Positions 34,432 to 42,137 are shown, numbered from the stretch's first letter. The stretch: DNA of 44,064 nucleotides from Thaumarchaeota archaeon 13_1_40CM_4_38_7 (GCA_001917995.1 MNFB01000057.1:1-44064); one strand, 5' to 3'. The notes: generated by a model from the letters alone, not told the origin. Program-made: numbers and translations.

Positions 34432-34524
34432 GCCGGGGTAGCTCAGCCTGGCCTAGAGTGCCAGTCCACATAAAGGGTAATACTCATAATCTGGAGGTCG
34501 TGGGTTCGAAACCCACCCCCGGTA
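34432..34524 (+). tRNA. tRNA-Met (CAU), elongator type, with a 17-nt intron
   Basis: Cloverleaf read by hand: acceptor GCCGGGG / CCCCGGT (G1-U72 wobble), D stem GCTC/GAGT, T stem GTGGG/CCCAC with TTCGAAA loop, A73. Removing 34465-34481 restores the anticodon arm CCAGA-CTCATAA-TCTGG with anticodon CAU, the standard archaeal elongator tRNA-Met arm. No CCA is encoded. The spliced length is 76. Initiator tRNA is unlikely because of the G1 pair and the arm sequence, but tRNA-Ile with a modified CAU is a remote alternative. Confidence 0.9.
34465..34481 (+). other. tRNA intron at non-canonical position 30/31
   Basis: The 17 bases TCCACATAAAGGGTAAT interrupt the anticodon stem between positions 30 and 31 rather than the usual 37/38 site. 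The boundary is fixed because only this removal gives A31-U39 pairing. I could not draw a full bulge-helix-bulge motif by hand. Confidence 0.75.
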
Positions 34525-34555
34525 CTACAAAGTTAATGTTAAATTAGTTAGGATA

Positions 34556-35758
34556 ATGAAGTCCGCAATGGACGAATTTGAAGAGTTCGCTTATGCTCTC
34601 TTAGATCAACTCTCCGTTGAATTAAATGAGGAAAACGAAATAAAAGAATCACAGAAAAAGGCAACCGAAGCATTTGCTTCAAAGATAAGGTTTGATGAAG
34701 TCGAGGTCGTATGCAATAGGCTTTTCTCAGATATAGCCCAGAAAGTATCACAATTTACTGGATTATCCGTATCAAACCAAACAAAGGTAGAATTTCCTGG
34801 TTTGGTAGAATTTAAGCGGTTAAAAGGACGCAAGGTCTATCCCACAAAGGATTCGGAAAATTTTGTTGATGAACTCTTCTTAGCTATTGCAGAAGAGAAT
34901 CCAGAAAAGATAGCAACTCTAGCAAAAAATGACGTTGCAAGGTACTTGGTCTATTCTACGTATGCCAAATCCTACATTTCACAGATTTCCACAACTTATG
35001 GAGACTTTTACGAATCTGTAATACATCTAAACAAATTCATACTTTCAAGTTATCCAAAAATAATCCTCTACAAACAAGGCGCTCCTTATGATTTAAGATT
35101 TGAACAAGTAAATTCTGGGTACATGGGAGCGTTAAAGATGACTGTCTTAGAAGAGCAAGTGCATTCTGTTCAGAAAAATCTCTATGAAATAAACAAAGAG
35201 GCAGTAAGTGAAGTAAATGCGATTAATGAAGAGCTTGCTAGAATTATCATAGCCTTAGACGATTCTACAATAAAGAACCTGTGGGAATACTTGCAACTTC
35301 CATCAATACCAGATGAATATCCTGTTGCAATACGAGCGAATCTCTTTTTCACACTAAATCCTGATACTTTCATAGTTAGAGTTCTTGGTCCAGATGTCAT
35401 GACGTTTACAAAGGTTACAGTAGACCCGAAAATCCTAGAAATGATACCTCAACTCCTGGACATTTATCAAAGGTGGCTAAGGCCTATACAGATACACCAT
35501 GCTGCTTTTACTGCAATGGAAGGTATGGCAGAATTTGCGGTAAGAAATATTTTGAAAGATGATAGAGATTTTCAAAACTATTTGGTAACTTTTGCTAATA
35601 CTGATATCTCATCATATCAGATAAGGAAGAGCATTGGAACAGATTTCACTGAATATGTTTTTAGTAAACATGGAAAAAACACCTACAAGATCATACTTGA
35701 AAAGCCTCCGACAACACGAGAGCTCAAAAATCCTGAAAGTTATCTTAAGAGAATATGA
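34556..35758 (+). CDS. Conserved-looking protein of unknown function (400 residues)
   Basis: Not recognised. Soluble, without signal or membrane segment. The N-terminal ~90 residues are helical and acidic (EFEEFAYALLDQLS, NEENEIKESQKKATEAFASK). The middle has long amphipathic helices including a coiled-coil-like stretch LYEINKEAVSEVNAINEELA. The end holds IRKSIGTDFTEYVFSKHG. Its stop overlaps the ATG of the SirB1-like gene (ATGA), so the two are co-translated and likely work together. Codon use and composition match the neighbours. It starts 31 bases after the tRNA-Met gene. Confidence 0.75.
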   Translation: MKSAMDEFEEFAYALLDQLSVELNEENEIKESQKKATEAFASKIRFDEVEVVCNRLFSDIAQKVSQFTGLSVSNQTKVEFPGLVEFKRLKGRKVYPTKDSENFVDELFLAIAEENPEKIATLAKNDVARYLVYSTYAKSYISQISTTYGDFYESVIHLNKFILSSYPKIILYKQGAPYDLRFEQVNSGYMGALKMTVLEEQVHSVQKNLYEINKEAVSEVNAINEELARIIIALDDSTIKNLWEYLQLPSIPDEYPVAIRANLFFTLNPDTFIVRVLGPDVMTFTKVTVDPKILEMIPQLLDIYQRWLRPIQIHHAAFTAMEGMAEFAVRNILKDDRDFQNYLVTFANTDISSYQIRKSIGTDFTEYVFSKHGKNTYKIILEKPPTTRELKNPESYLKRI

Positions 35759-36576
35759 GTGGATTTGATCCTTTTGTACCGGAATGGACCTCTTACGCAA
35801 AAAGCCCTCAATTCACTCTTGTGGAAAAATGTTTAAAGCTTGCGCAGGTACTTGAATTTCCAGATCTTAAGATAAATGATTACATACAAAAATTAAATTT
35901 ATTTGGTCATGGATTACGTAATTCTATCTCTGATGTAAAAAACCCAACCTATTTGGTTTCTAAGTTAAATGAATACATGTTTGATACTTTGGGCTTTGAA
36001 GGTGATACTGATGATTACTATAATCCACGAAACAATTTCTTAAATGTTGTAATTGACAAAAAAAGTGGAATTCCTATTACATTATCGATAATTTACATCG
36101 AGCTTGCAAATTACATTGGATTAGATCTTCATTCTGTCGGTTTTCCAGCTCATTTTCTAGTCAAATATTCCGAAGAGATGATTCTTGACCCTTTCAATAA
36201 GGGCCGTCTTCTAGATATCGATGATCTGCAGGAGATATTAGATAGAAGCTACGGTGGTAGCGTTAAATTTATTCCAGATTATTTAAACGAGATTGAACCT
36301 GAAAAAATTTTAGTCCGAATTGCAAGGAATCTTAAAAATTCATACACTCAGTCTTTCAACTACACCTTGGCCATGCGTTGCATAAACATGCTCTTAGAAC
36401 TTATCCCAGATTCGCCTGAGGAAATAAGAGATAAAGGAATTGTGCAATCTAGGCTTCTTCAAAATGACCTTGCATTAAGATCGCTTAACAAATATCTAGA
36501 ATTAGTACCAGAGGCAGATGACGTTGATTACATTTTGGATTTAATAAGAAGCATCAAAGAAAAGTCTAATCAATAA
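35755..36576 (+). CDS. SirB1-like transglutaminase-fold protein
   Basis: 273 residues. Matches the SirB1/YchA family: FDTLGFEGDTDDYYNPRN, then GIPITLSIIYIELANYIGL and VGFPAHFLVKY. In the family this is a transglutaminase-like fold followed by TPR helices, and the C-terminal ~80 residues here (LAMRCINMLLELIPDSPEE...LALRSLNKYLELVPE) look like such repeats. The fold's usual catalytic Cys is not apparent; His in PAHFL is kept. Function in bacteria is unclear. Translationally coupled to the unknown protein upstream. Confidence 0.85.
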   Translation: MSGFDPFVPEWTSYAKSPQFTLVEKCLKLAQVLEFPDLKINDYIQKLNLFGHGLRNSISDVKNPTYLVSKLNEYMFDTLGFEGDTDDYYNPRNNFLNVVIDKKSGIPITLSIIYIELANYIGLDLHSVGFPAHFLVKYSEEMILDPFNKGRLLDIDDLQEILDRSYGGSVKFIPDYLNEIEPEKILVRIARNLKNSYTQSFNYTLAMRCINMLLELIPDSPEEIRDKGIVQSRLLQNDLALRSLNKYLELVPEADDVDYILDLIRSIKEKSNQ

Positions 36577-36739
36577 TTGATTTAACATCCTTACCTTTTT
36601 TTATTAACTTGTGTTCGTATCTTATTATTTTATTTTTCATTGTACCTTTCAGGATATCAACTTCGTTTCTTAGAGTAGCAACCTCGTCTTCCAGTCTAGC
36701 TACTCTTTCGTAAATAGATTCTTCATCGCCTGAGGTCAT
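36566..36739 (-). CDS. Small coiled-coil protein (57 residues)
   Basis: An ATG-initiated frame running to TAG, overlapping the SirB1 stop by 11 bases on the opposite strand. The peptide starts MTSGDEESIYERVARLEDEV and continues with clear heptads (LEDEVATLRNEVDILKG), then a basic end (KNKIIRYEHKLIKKG). A TTTTTAAG box about 25-30 bases upstream of the ATG fits a leaderless promoter. The heptads, promoter and close packing argue for a real gene; the family is unknown. Confidence 0.6.
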   Translation of the reverse strand: MTSGDEESIYERVARLEDEVATLRNEVDILKGTMKNKIIRYEHKLIKKGKDVKSIID

Positions 36740-36811
36740 ATATCCAATCTGCGCTAGAAGTGATCTTAAAAATTTATGGTTTATTTTGTTGAGGGTTTTG
36801 TCAGTATTTTG

Positions 36812-36973
36812 CTACAGGGTGAATTCTGCATTGCATGCCTGACACTTGCCTTTTTCGGTGCCAATCATGCCTATTATCAAAATCTTTCCTATTGTCCCGC
36901 ATTTAGGACACAGACCCGTTGTGATGTTTTTTGGACCGCTTGTTCTTGGCTTTACTGTTTTTCTCCTTACCAT
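36812..36973 (-). CDS. Small zinc-ribbon protein (53 residues)
   Basis: ATG to TAG on the minus strand. It starts with a basic tail MVRRKTVKPRTSGPKN and has two cysteine pairs, CPKC (residues 22-25) and CQAC (44-47), spaced as in a zinc ribbon. Size and basic tail resemble small archaeal ribosome- or transcription-associated zinc proteins, but no specific family is recognised. It lies between tRNA-Ser and the coiled-coil gene on the same strand; an AT-rich element about 25 bases upstream may be its promoter. Confidence 0.68.
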   Translation of the reverse strand: MVRRKTVKPRTSGPKNITTGLCPKCGTIGKILIIGMIGTEKGKCQACNAEFTL

Positions 36974-37027
36974 TGATTCTAGAAGTTTGAAATTCCATTA
37001 TTAAGTCTAAGCGTAGATCGCAAAAGG

Positions 37028-37111
37028 CGCGGGGAGTGGGATTCGAACCCACGGGTCCTTGCGGACATGGGATTAGCAATCCCACGCCCTACCAGGCTAG
37101 GCGACCCCCGC
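37028..37111 (-). tRNA. tRNA-Ser (GCU)
   Basis: Minus-strand cloverleaf: acceptor GCGGGGG / TCCCCGC with G73, D arm GCC...GGGC, anticodon arm TGGGA-TTGCTAA-TCCCA giving anticodon GCU, a long variable arm TGTCCGCAAGGACC as required for serine, and T arm GTGGG/CCCAC with TTCGAAT. No intron; CCA is not encoded. Confidence 0.93.
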
Positions 37112-37161
37112 TCAAATGTGCTGGAATTCAAACTGTTAATTAATCTTGGTTAAGAATTTGG

Positions 37162-37905
37162 TTATTCTCCAAAGCGCTTGTAGTTTTCCACAAGATCCTT
37201 TAGAGGTATTCGCTTACTGCCAACAATTTTCAAATCGACCTTAATTTTTCCTCTTTCTATAGTAATTATGTTGTAAGTGTTTTCAAAAAGACCTCTCATC
37301 CTTTCTGATGACACGGTACCAGCGTTTGCAATTGAAAGGTTATCAAAATTCCAAAACCATGGCCTGTGTTTGTGACCACATATTACTAGGTCAATTTTGC
37401 TCGCTAATGCACTCCGCAGTACATCCCCAGAGTCAATCACAGTTACTCTGTCAGTTCCTGTGTCAGGGACTCCTATTAGGTGATGGTGCATTGCCAATAT
37501 CTTTGTCTTTTTTTCGTATCTTTTCATTGTTCTCTCAAGCCAGAGATTTTGTCTGTATCCGACCTCGCCTTCATCTCTATCTGGTCTTGCTGTTCCAAGA
37601 GTAACTAAAACAGTATCTTCATCAAGTTCGTTTACTTGATCAAAAGGAAAGAATTTCTTAAACAGGAGATAACCCGTGTTTCTATAATCATGATTTCCAC
37701 TAATTGAAATTATCTTTTCAGTTTTAAACTGGCCAAATTTTTCTTTACATTTCTCATATTCTTGCAATAGACCCTCGTTTGTAAGATCACCAGTTACTAC
37801 AATTACTGATGGTTTTAATTCATTAATCTCATATACAGCTTGATCAAATGCTTCTTCTCTAAACTGTGCTCCAACATGGACATCTGAGATTTGTACTATT
37901 TTCAT
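37162..37905 (-). CDS. Metallophosphoesterase (calcineurin-like)
   Basis: 247 residues from the ATG at 37905; the frame could begin six codons earlier at a TTG. Metal-binding motifs are in order: ISDVHVG (D-x-H), VVTGDLTNEG (GDxxN-type), ISGNHDYR (GNHD), MHHHLIG and CGHKHRPWFW (GHxH). These define an active binuclear phosphoesterase, most like cyclic-nucleotide phosphodiesterase/Icc-type enzymes. The substrate is unknown. Monocistronic between tRNA-Ser and a divergent dehydrogenase. Confidence 0.88.
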   Translation of the reverse strand: MKIVQISDVHVGAQFREEAFDQAVYEINELKPSVIVVTGDLTNEGLLQEYEKCKEKFGQFKTEKIISISGNHDYRNTGYLLFKKFFPFDQVNELDEDTVLVTLGTARPDRDEGEVGYRQNLWLERTMKRYEKKTKILAMHHHLIGVPDTGTDRVTVIDSGDVLRSALASKIDLVICGHKHRPWFWNFDNLSIANAGTVSSERMRGLFENTYNIITIERGKIKVDLKIVGSKRIPLKDLVENYKRFGE

Positions 37906-37980
37906 ATCAAGGTATGATAACAAATACCGGTTTAAGGTTTGGCTTTTAATTTCTGATCCAAGAAAAAATTCTAGTTAGAG

Positions 37981-37989
37981 TTAAATATA
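37981..37989 (+). promoter_or_regulatory. TATA box of the isocitrate-type dehydrogenase
   Basis: TTAAATATA is a near-consensus archaeal TATA box. Transcription would start near 38011, which points to the in-frame TTG at 38013 as a leaderless start rather than the TTG at 38004. Confidence 0.55.
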
Positions 37990-38003
37990 CTGCGTCTGCC
38001 ACC

Positions 38004-39041
38004 TTGGCTGATTTGACTAAAAAAGCGGCAATAATCAGGGGAGATGGTACTGGTCCTGAGCTTGTTGATGCAATGTTACATGTTTTAAGATCATGTAATT
38101 TTCAGAGTGAGTTGGTATTATGTGATGCTGGGTCTGAGCATTGGGAGAAACATGGTGGAGCGACTTACATTCCAGATTCGACTATGAAGTTGTTAGAAGA
38201 AAGCAACGCGTGTTACAAAGGCCCAACGACTACAATTCCACGACCAGATGCCCCAAGAAGTGTAGCAGTTACTATTCGCCAAAAGTTTCAGCTCTATAGC
38301 AATATCAGACCCATTAAGACGTATGACAGACTGTCACCAAATAGAAAGCTCGATTTTATCTGTTTCAGAGAGGCAACAGAAGGACTCTATTCTGGAATAG
38401 AGTTTAGGATTTCGGATGAAGCAGCTATTGCAATAAGAAAAACAACTAGAAAAGGATGCCAGAGGATAGTAAGAGCTGCCTTTACTTGGGCAAAACAACA
38501 CAGCATTAAGAAGATCTTTCCCATAACTAAAAGAAATATCCTCAAGGAGACTGATGGAATATTCTGGAATGAAGTTGAGAAAGCAGTAGCTGATAATCCA
38601 GGAATACAAGTGGAGGAATATTACATAGATAACATGACTCAACAGATAGTCAAGAATCCTGAGAGGTTTAACAATTCGATTTTGGTAAGCACAAACCTTT
38701 TCATGGATATCATATCAGAATGCGCTTCTGGAAACATTGGGTCAATTGGAAATGTCTACTCGGCAAACATGGGAGATTCGTATGCCATGTTTGAACCAGC
38801 CCATGGAAGTTCGCCAAAATATAAGGGATTAAACAAAGTAAATCCGACGGCTGCAATTCTGTCTGGAGCTTGGATGGCGGAATATCTTGACGAACCGCAT
38901 ATAAGAAATGCCATTTTTGCAGCAGCAGAACAGGTGATAAATGAAGGAAAGTACGTTACATACGATATTGGAGGCAATGCAACAACCTCAAAGATGGCAG
39001 AAGCTATCGCTGAAACCGCAAAACAAAAGTTAAGAAAATAA
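38004..39041 (+). CDS. Isocitrate/homoisocitrate-type beta-decarboxylating dehydrogenase
   Basis: 345 residues. Family features are AIIRGDGTGPELVDA, YSNIRPIK, CFREATEGLYSG, the catalytic TKRNILKETDG lysine region, and FEPAHGSSPKYKGLNKVNPTA with IGSIGNVYSANMGD. The length suits a NAD-type isocitrate, homoisocitrate or isopropylmalate dehydrogenase. Two positions that are usually Asn in isocitrate dehydrogenases (S-x-N and REN-TEG) are Ala here (RSVAVTIR, REATEG), so substrate choice is uncertain. A homoisocitrate role would complement homocitrate synthase at 12833, but TCA-cycle isocitrate is equally possible. Start codon TTG; an alternative TTG is at 38013. Confidence 0.8.
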   Translation: MADLTKKAAIIRGDGTGPELVDAMLHVLRSCNFQSELVLCDAGSEHWEKHGGATYIPDSTMKLLEESNACYKGPTTTIPRPDAPRSVAVTIRQKFQLYSNIRPIKTYDRLSPNRKLDFICFREATEGLYSGIEFRISDEAAIAIRKTTRKGCQRIVRAAFTWAKQHSIKKIFPITKRNILKETDGIFWNEVEKAVADNPGIQVEEYYIDNMTQQIVKNPERFNNSILVSTNLFMDIISECASGNIGSIGNVYSANMGDSYAMFEPAHGSSPKYKGLNKVNPTAAILSGAWMAEYLDEPHIRNAIFAAAEQVINEGKYVTYDIGGNATTSKMAEAIAETAKQKLRK

Positions 39042-39917
39042 TCAGATTTTAGATCTCAAAATGGATTTTGAGGATAGTATCACAATTGAAAGTGTTGATA
39101 GTACAAGTACCATATATGACATAGGACCAAACTCCGGTATGGCCTTTTCTTCTTTGTTTAATATGAAATTATTACCTGAAAGAAAATTCTGCTTGTTTTT
39201 GGTATAATTTGGAATTGAGATTACATCCATTGATACGTCGTTATTTGCGTTTGTATCTCCAATAGTATTTGCAGCATTAGCTTCAAGATTTAGCTGATAG
39301 TTTCCAACTGGTGGGTTATCCCATATGAAGCCGATAGGCATATTTTGTTTTGCTTGAACATTTGCTGTGGTATAATGGTCATAAAACAGAAAACCTGTTT
39401 GATTTCTTATTTTGAGTCTGAATAATATGGAATTGGCGTCAGAACCACCTGTGTTTTGTATCTGTTTGCTGACAATCACACTATTGGTAGCATTATCCCT
39501 AGTTACCGTGAGTGACCCATTTACCCATTGTAATTCGGGATGAGATGGACCACCCCTATTAACTATAATTATTCCAGCTGGCCTCATATCGATCTTGTCA
39601 TAATATTGGTATTTACCAACTACTCCAAAGAACTGTGTAAATATATAACCCGGAAGTATGGATCCGCTATCAAATATCCCTACTGGCTCATTATTTGATA
39701 TGCTGGTAGTCACCGTGTGTGTATGATTATCTTGATTAATCCATGTAATTGTGTCGCCAGTGGAAACATTCACTTGAAATGGCTCATAACAGGAGGGAAG
39801 TGGCTTGCAGTGATTGATAGTACTATTAACTATTGTAACCTGAAAATTTTCTGCATATGCATTATCTAGTAGAAAGTAGCAGCTAATAGCTACAAGGCCA
39901 AATGCAACACAATACAT
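39042..39917 (-). CDS. Cupredoxin-like surface protein with CARDB-like domain and PEFG C-terminus
   Basis: 291 residues from the ATG at 39917, with a TATA box about 25 bases upstream. Layout: signal peptide (about 1-22, ending AYA); a cupredoxin-like domain (about 23-125) with NVSTGDTITWINQDNHTHTV and GKYQYYDKIDMRPAGIIIV; a CARDB-like adhesion domain (about 130-235); then IPEFGP followed by a hydrophobic helix and basic tail, matching the thaumarchaeal PEFG C-terminal sorting signal for archaeosortase. In thaumarchaeal plastocyanins the second motif usually holds Cys, His and Met ligands; here Cys and His are not seen. Copper binding is therefore doubtful and an adhesive or structural surface role more likely. 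Confidence 0.78.
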   Translation of the reverse strand: MYCVAFGLVAISCYFLLDNAYAENFQVTIVNSTINHCKPLPSCYEPFQVNVSTGDTITWINQDNHTHTVTTSISNNEPVGIFDSGSILPGYIFTQFFGVVGKYQYYDKIDMRPAGIIIVNRGGPSHPELQWVNGSLTVTRDNATNSVIVSKQIQNTGGSDANSILFRLKIRNQTGFLFYDHYTTANVQAKQNMPIGFIWDNPPVGNYQLNLEANAANTIGDTNANNDVSMDVISIPNYTKNKQNFLSGNNFILNKEEKAIPEFGPMSYMVLVLSTLSIVILSSKSILRSKI

Positions 39918-39937
39918 ATTCAATGTATTTGCATTGA

Positions 39938-39948
39938 CTATTTTATAG
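39938..39948 (-). promoter_or_regulatory. TATA box of the PEFG cupredoxin gene
   Basis: On the minus strand CTATAAAATAG lies 21-31 bases upstream of the ATG at 39917, the spacing of a leaderless archaeal promoter. Confidence 0.6.
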
Positions 39949-39997
39949 ATAAATGAAATGCAGGTTTTATACGCAACCCTTATTCGTAGAAGAAAAA

Positions 39998-40546
39998 TTA
40001 GTCATCCTTGTGCATTTTTCTAGTACCTCCCACAAGTATCAACTCTTCAAAAAATAATTTCTTTGATGCAATTATCTTTGTACTCAATCCAAGTAATTGT
40101 GTTTGTTTTATTAGTTCATTATAATTTGCAAGTGAAGATGTTATGAAGATGAGTTTTCCTTTGTTGCCAATTGCTTTGTTAGCAGAACTTAGTATTTTGA
40201 TTGGAATTTCAACGCCATCTCTTAGACCATCTACAGCTGGGTCAGCTACCTCGTCAGACGGTAAATATGGAAGATTACATACTACCAAATCAAAAATCGC
40301 AGTTAAGGCATCTGCAGCATTACAGCATATACAGTTCTCAATTGATTCATGTGCTTTTTTTAATGCTTTGAGATCTGTATCAGTAGCTACTACTAGTTCG
40401 AAGTTTTTTGATAAAACTTGCGCAAGAAAGCCCGAGCCAGTTCCTATATCAAGCGCAGTTTTTCCCTTCTCATTCTGTAAATGCTCTGCGAAAAAGAGGG
40501 TATCTTCTGCAGGTTTATAGTAATTATTTGCTGATTCTTTTTGCAA
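39998..40546 (-). CDS. HemK/Mtq2-like N5-glutamine methyltransferase
   Basis: 182 residues from TTG. SAM-binding ALDIGTGSGFLAQ and the (N/D)PPY-type substrate motif, here NLPY at residues 91-94 (CNLPYLPSDEV), followed by VDGLRDGVEI. Size and motifs fit the short archaeal/eukaryotic HemK2/Mtq2 group, which methylates the GGQ glutamine of release factor 1; rRNA or other N-methylation is the alternative. It overlaps the end of ksgA by 23 bases and is the last gene of the ribosome/translation operon. Confidence 0.82.
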   Translation of the reverse strand: MQKESANNYYKPAEDTLFFAEHLQNEKGKTALDIGTGSGFLAQVLSKNFELVVATDTDLKALKKAHESIENCICCNAADALTAIFDLVVCNLPYLPSDEVADPAVDGLRDGVEIPIKILSSANKAIGNKGKLIFITSSLANYNELIKQTQLLGLSTKIIASKKLFFEELILVGGTRKMHKDD

Positions 40547-41231
40547 TTTCTATTATCTCACCATGAGGTAAATCTTCCAACCTGTCATCAGAATCTATTG
40601 TTATTCCTAATTGTTTTCCAATATTTCGTATGGTTTTTCTCTTAAACGAAAAGAGTTTGTTAATATTTCGCACTATCTTATCAGATAGCTGATGTTTTTG
40701 GGTCAGACCTATAACAATTGAATCTACTTGTGGAGGCGGACTAAAATTTGATTTTTTTACATTCATTAGATTTCTTATTTCCATAGAATAGCTGGCAAGT
40801 ACTGATATTGCTCTTATATCTCTAGAACCTGTTTCGGTAACTAGTTTTTGGGCAAATTCTTTTTGTACCATTATCACAGCGTGTGAGAATTTTCGTTGAA
40901 CCAACCATTCTATTGCTTGACGACTCTTAGAATACGGAAGATTTGAGACAAAAATCGTGAATCTATGATTCATCTCAAATGCATCCCCACATTCCAAGAC
41001 TAGATTTTGCATGCGAGAAAATTTCTTTTTTGCTTGTAAATAAAGCTCCATATCTCTTTCCACTGAGATTACTTTCTTTGCATTCTTGCACAGATATGGT
41101 ATTAGAATTCCTCTTCCGGTTCCAACTTCAAGAACAATGTCATCTTTTGTTATGTTGGAGAAATTAACTATTGATTTTGCCACCGAGTCGGATATTAGAA
41201 AGTGCTGCCCAAGTGAGCGGCGCTTGTTCAT
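40524..41231 (-). CDS. ksgA: 16S rRNA dimethyladenosine transferase KsgA/RsmA
   Basis: 235 residues. It starts MNKRRSLGQHFLISDSVAKS, the family signature, with VLEVGTGRGIL as SAM motif and VSNLPYSKSRQAIEWL as the N-L-P-Y motif for N6-adenine methylation. It dimethylates two adjacent adenines at the 3' end of 16S rRNA. The ATG overlaps the DUF655 stop by four bases. A little shorter than bacterial KsgA, as usual in archaea. Confidence 0.93.
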   Translation of the reverse strand: MNKRRSLGQHFLISDSVAKSIVNFSNITKDDIVLEVGTGRGILIPYLCKNAKKVISVERDMELYLQAKKKFSRMQNLVLECGDAFEMNHRFTIFVSNLPYSKSRQAIEWLVQRKFSHAVIMVQKEFAQKLVTETGSRDIRAISVLASYSMEIRNLMNVKKSNFSPPPQVDSIVIGLTQKHQLSDKIVRNINKLFSFKRKTIRNIGKQLGITIDSDDRLEDLPHGEIIEIAKRISK

Positions 41232-41788
41232 CTCCTAACAAAGAGATTCATCCTTGTTTCACCAGTAATCTCTTCGATAATTCTTTTTGCAATTTGTTTT
41301 ATAGGTTCTTTTAATCCTACTCTTTCTTGGAGATCTTTGAAATCTGTGAATTTTCTCGTTTCTCTCTCTGCTAGCATAGACTTCATGTAGGTTTTGCCAA
41401 TACCTGGAATAAGCTCTAACGCATGAATTCTTGGCGTTAGTGGTTGTGCATTATTTAGATAATCCACAAATCTTTGCTCGTTGTGAGTAACAATTTTTTC
41501 CACTACCCCAAGTAATTCGCTTTGCGCAGAGGATGAGATTTGAGAATATTCTAGCCTCCCTAGAACAGATAGAATCTTGGTCCTACCTTCTTTTCCTATA
41601 TAGACTCGTTCACCTATTTCAAAAGTAGAATTTGGAATTGCCAATAATTCAAGTATGGTTAGTCTTTCTTCTCCCAAAGCCGTCACGATAATTCCATCCC
41701 TACCTCTTACTGTGGTTGACTTGCCTCTGGTTACAAAATCTAACACGTAAGCGTATTCTTCATACTTTCTAGTTTGAGCTCTCTCCAA
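41228..41788 (-). CDS. DUF655 family RNA-binding protein
   Basis: 186 residues. Matches the archaeal DUF655 family: KYEEYAYVLDFVTRG near the N-terminus, an OB-like barrel region (residues 25-80) and a helix-hairpin-helix segment LTPRIHALELIPGIGKTYMK. It always seems to accompany KsgA, RpoF and L21e in archaea, as here, and is thought to bind RNA, perhaps in ribosome maturation. Its stop overlaps the ksgA ATG. Confidence 0.88.
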   Translation of the reverse strand: MERAQTRKYEEYAYVLDFVTRGKSTTVRGRDGIIVTALGEERLTILELLAIPNSTFEIGERVYIGKEGRTKILSVLGRLEYSQISSSAQSELLGVVEKIVTHNEQRFVDYLNNAQPLTPRIHALELIPGIGKTYMKSMLAERETRKFTDFKDLQERVGLKEPIKQIAKRIIEEITGETRMNLFVRR

Positions 41789-41807
41789 GAAAACTCTACT
41801 CCTGAGA

Positions 41808-42134
41808 TCAGGCGTTCTCCTTGATGATCTTTAGCATTTTTTCGAGTGTTTCAGCAAGGATTAGTTTTTTCCAGCCGAAAGTAAACGCTCTAAGTTCAGC
41901 TTCAGTAGTTGGGAGATTGTTTACAATTTCTACTGCTTCTTCCTCAGTTATTCCACAGTCTTTTACCAACTGTTGCTTGAGTTTTTTTCCAGCCTTTGCG
42001 TCAATCGTTGAAAACTTGCTAACATAATCGTAGGTCCATCTTTGAATCTGATCCATGGAATCAGGTTCTACTTTTTCCATAATTTCCTTAACCTCAGGAA
42101 TAGAAATGGCTTGTTTCTTCTTTACTTCTTCCAT
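41808..42134 (-). CDS. rpoF: RNA polymerase subunit F (Rpo4)
   Basis: 108 residues, the archaeal equivalent of eukaryotic Rpb4, forming the stalk of RNA polymerase with subunit E. Helical sequence with ISIPEVKEIMEKVEPDSMDQ and TYDYVSKFSTIDAKAGKKL, then an HRDC-like region EEEAVEIVNNLPTTEAELRA. It starts three bases after the L21e stop, matching the conserved archaeal order L21e-rpoF-DUF655-ksgA. Confidence 0.9.
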   Translation of the reverse strand: MEEVKKKQAISIPEVKEIMEKVEPDSMDQIQRWTYDYVSKFSTIDAKAGKKLKQQLVKDCGITEEEAVEIVNNLPTTEAELRAFTFGWKKLILAETLEKMLKIIKENA

Positions 42135-42137
42135 TTG

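Noticed and set aside
36776-36976. Plus-strand 66-codon frame in the gap before tRNA-Ser
   Set aside because: It is the antisense of the zinc-ribbon gene at 36812-36973, which has paired CxxC motifs and a basic tail.
36903-37085. Minus-strand 60-codon frame running from tRNA-Ser into the zinc-ribbon gene
   Set aside because: It begins inside the tRNA-Ser gene and overlaps the zinc-ribbon gene out of frame.
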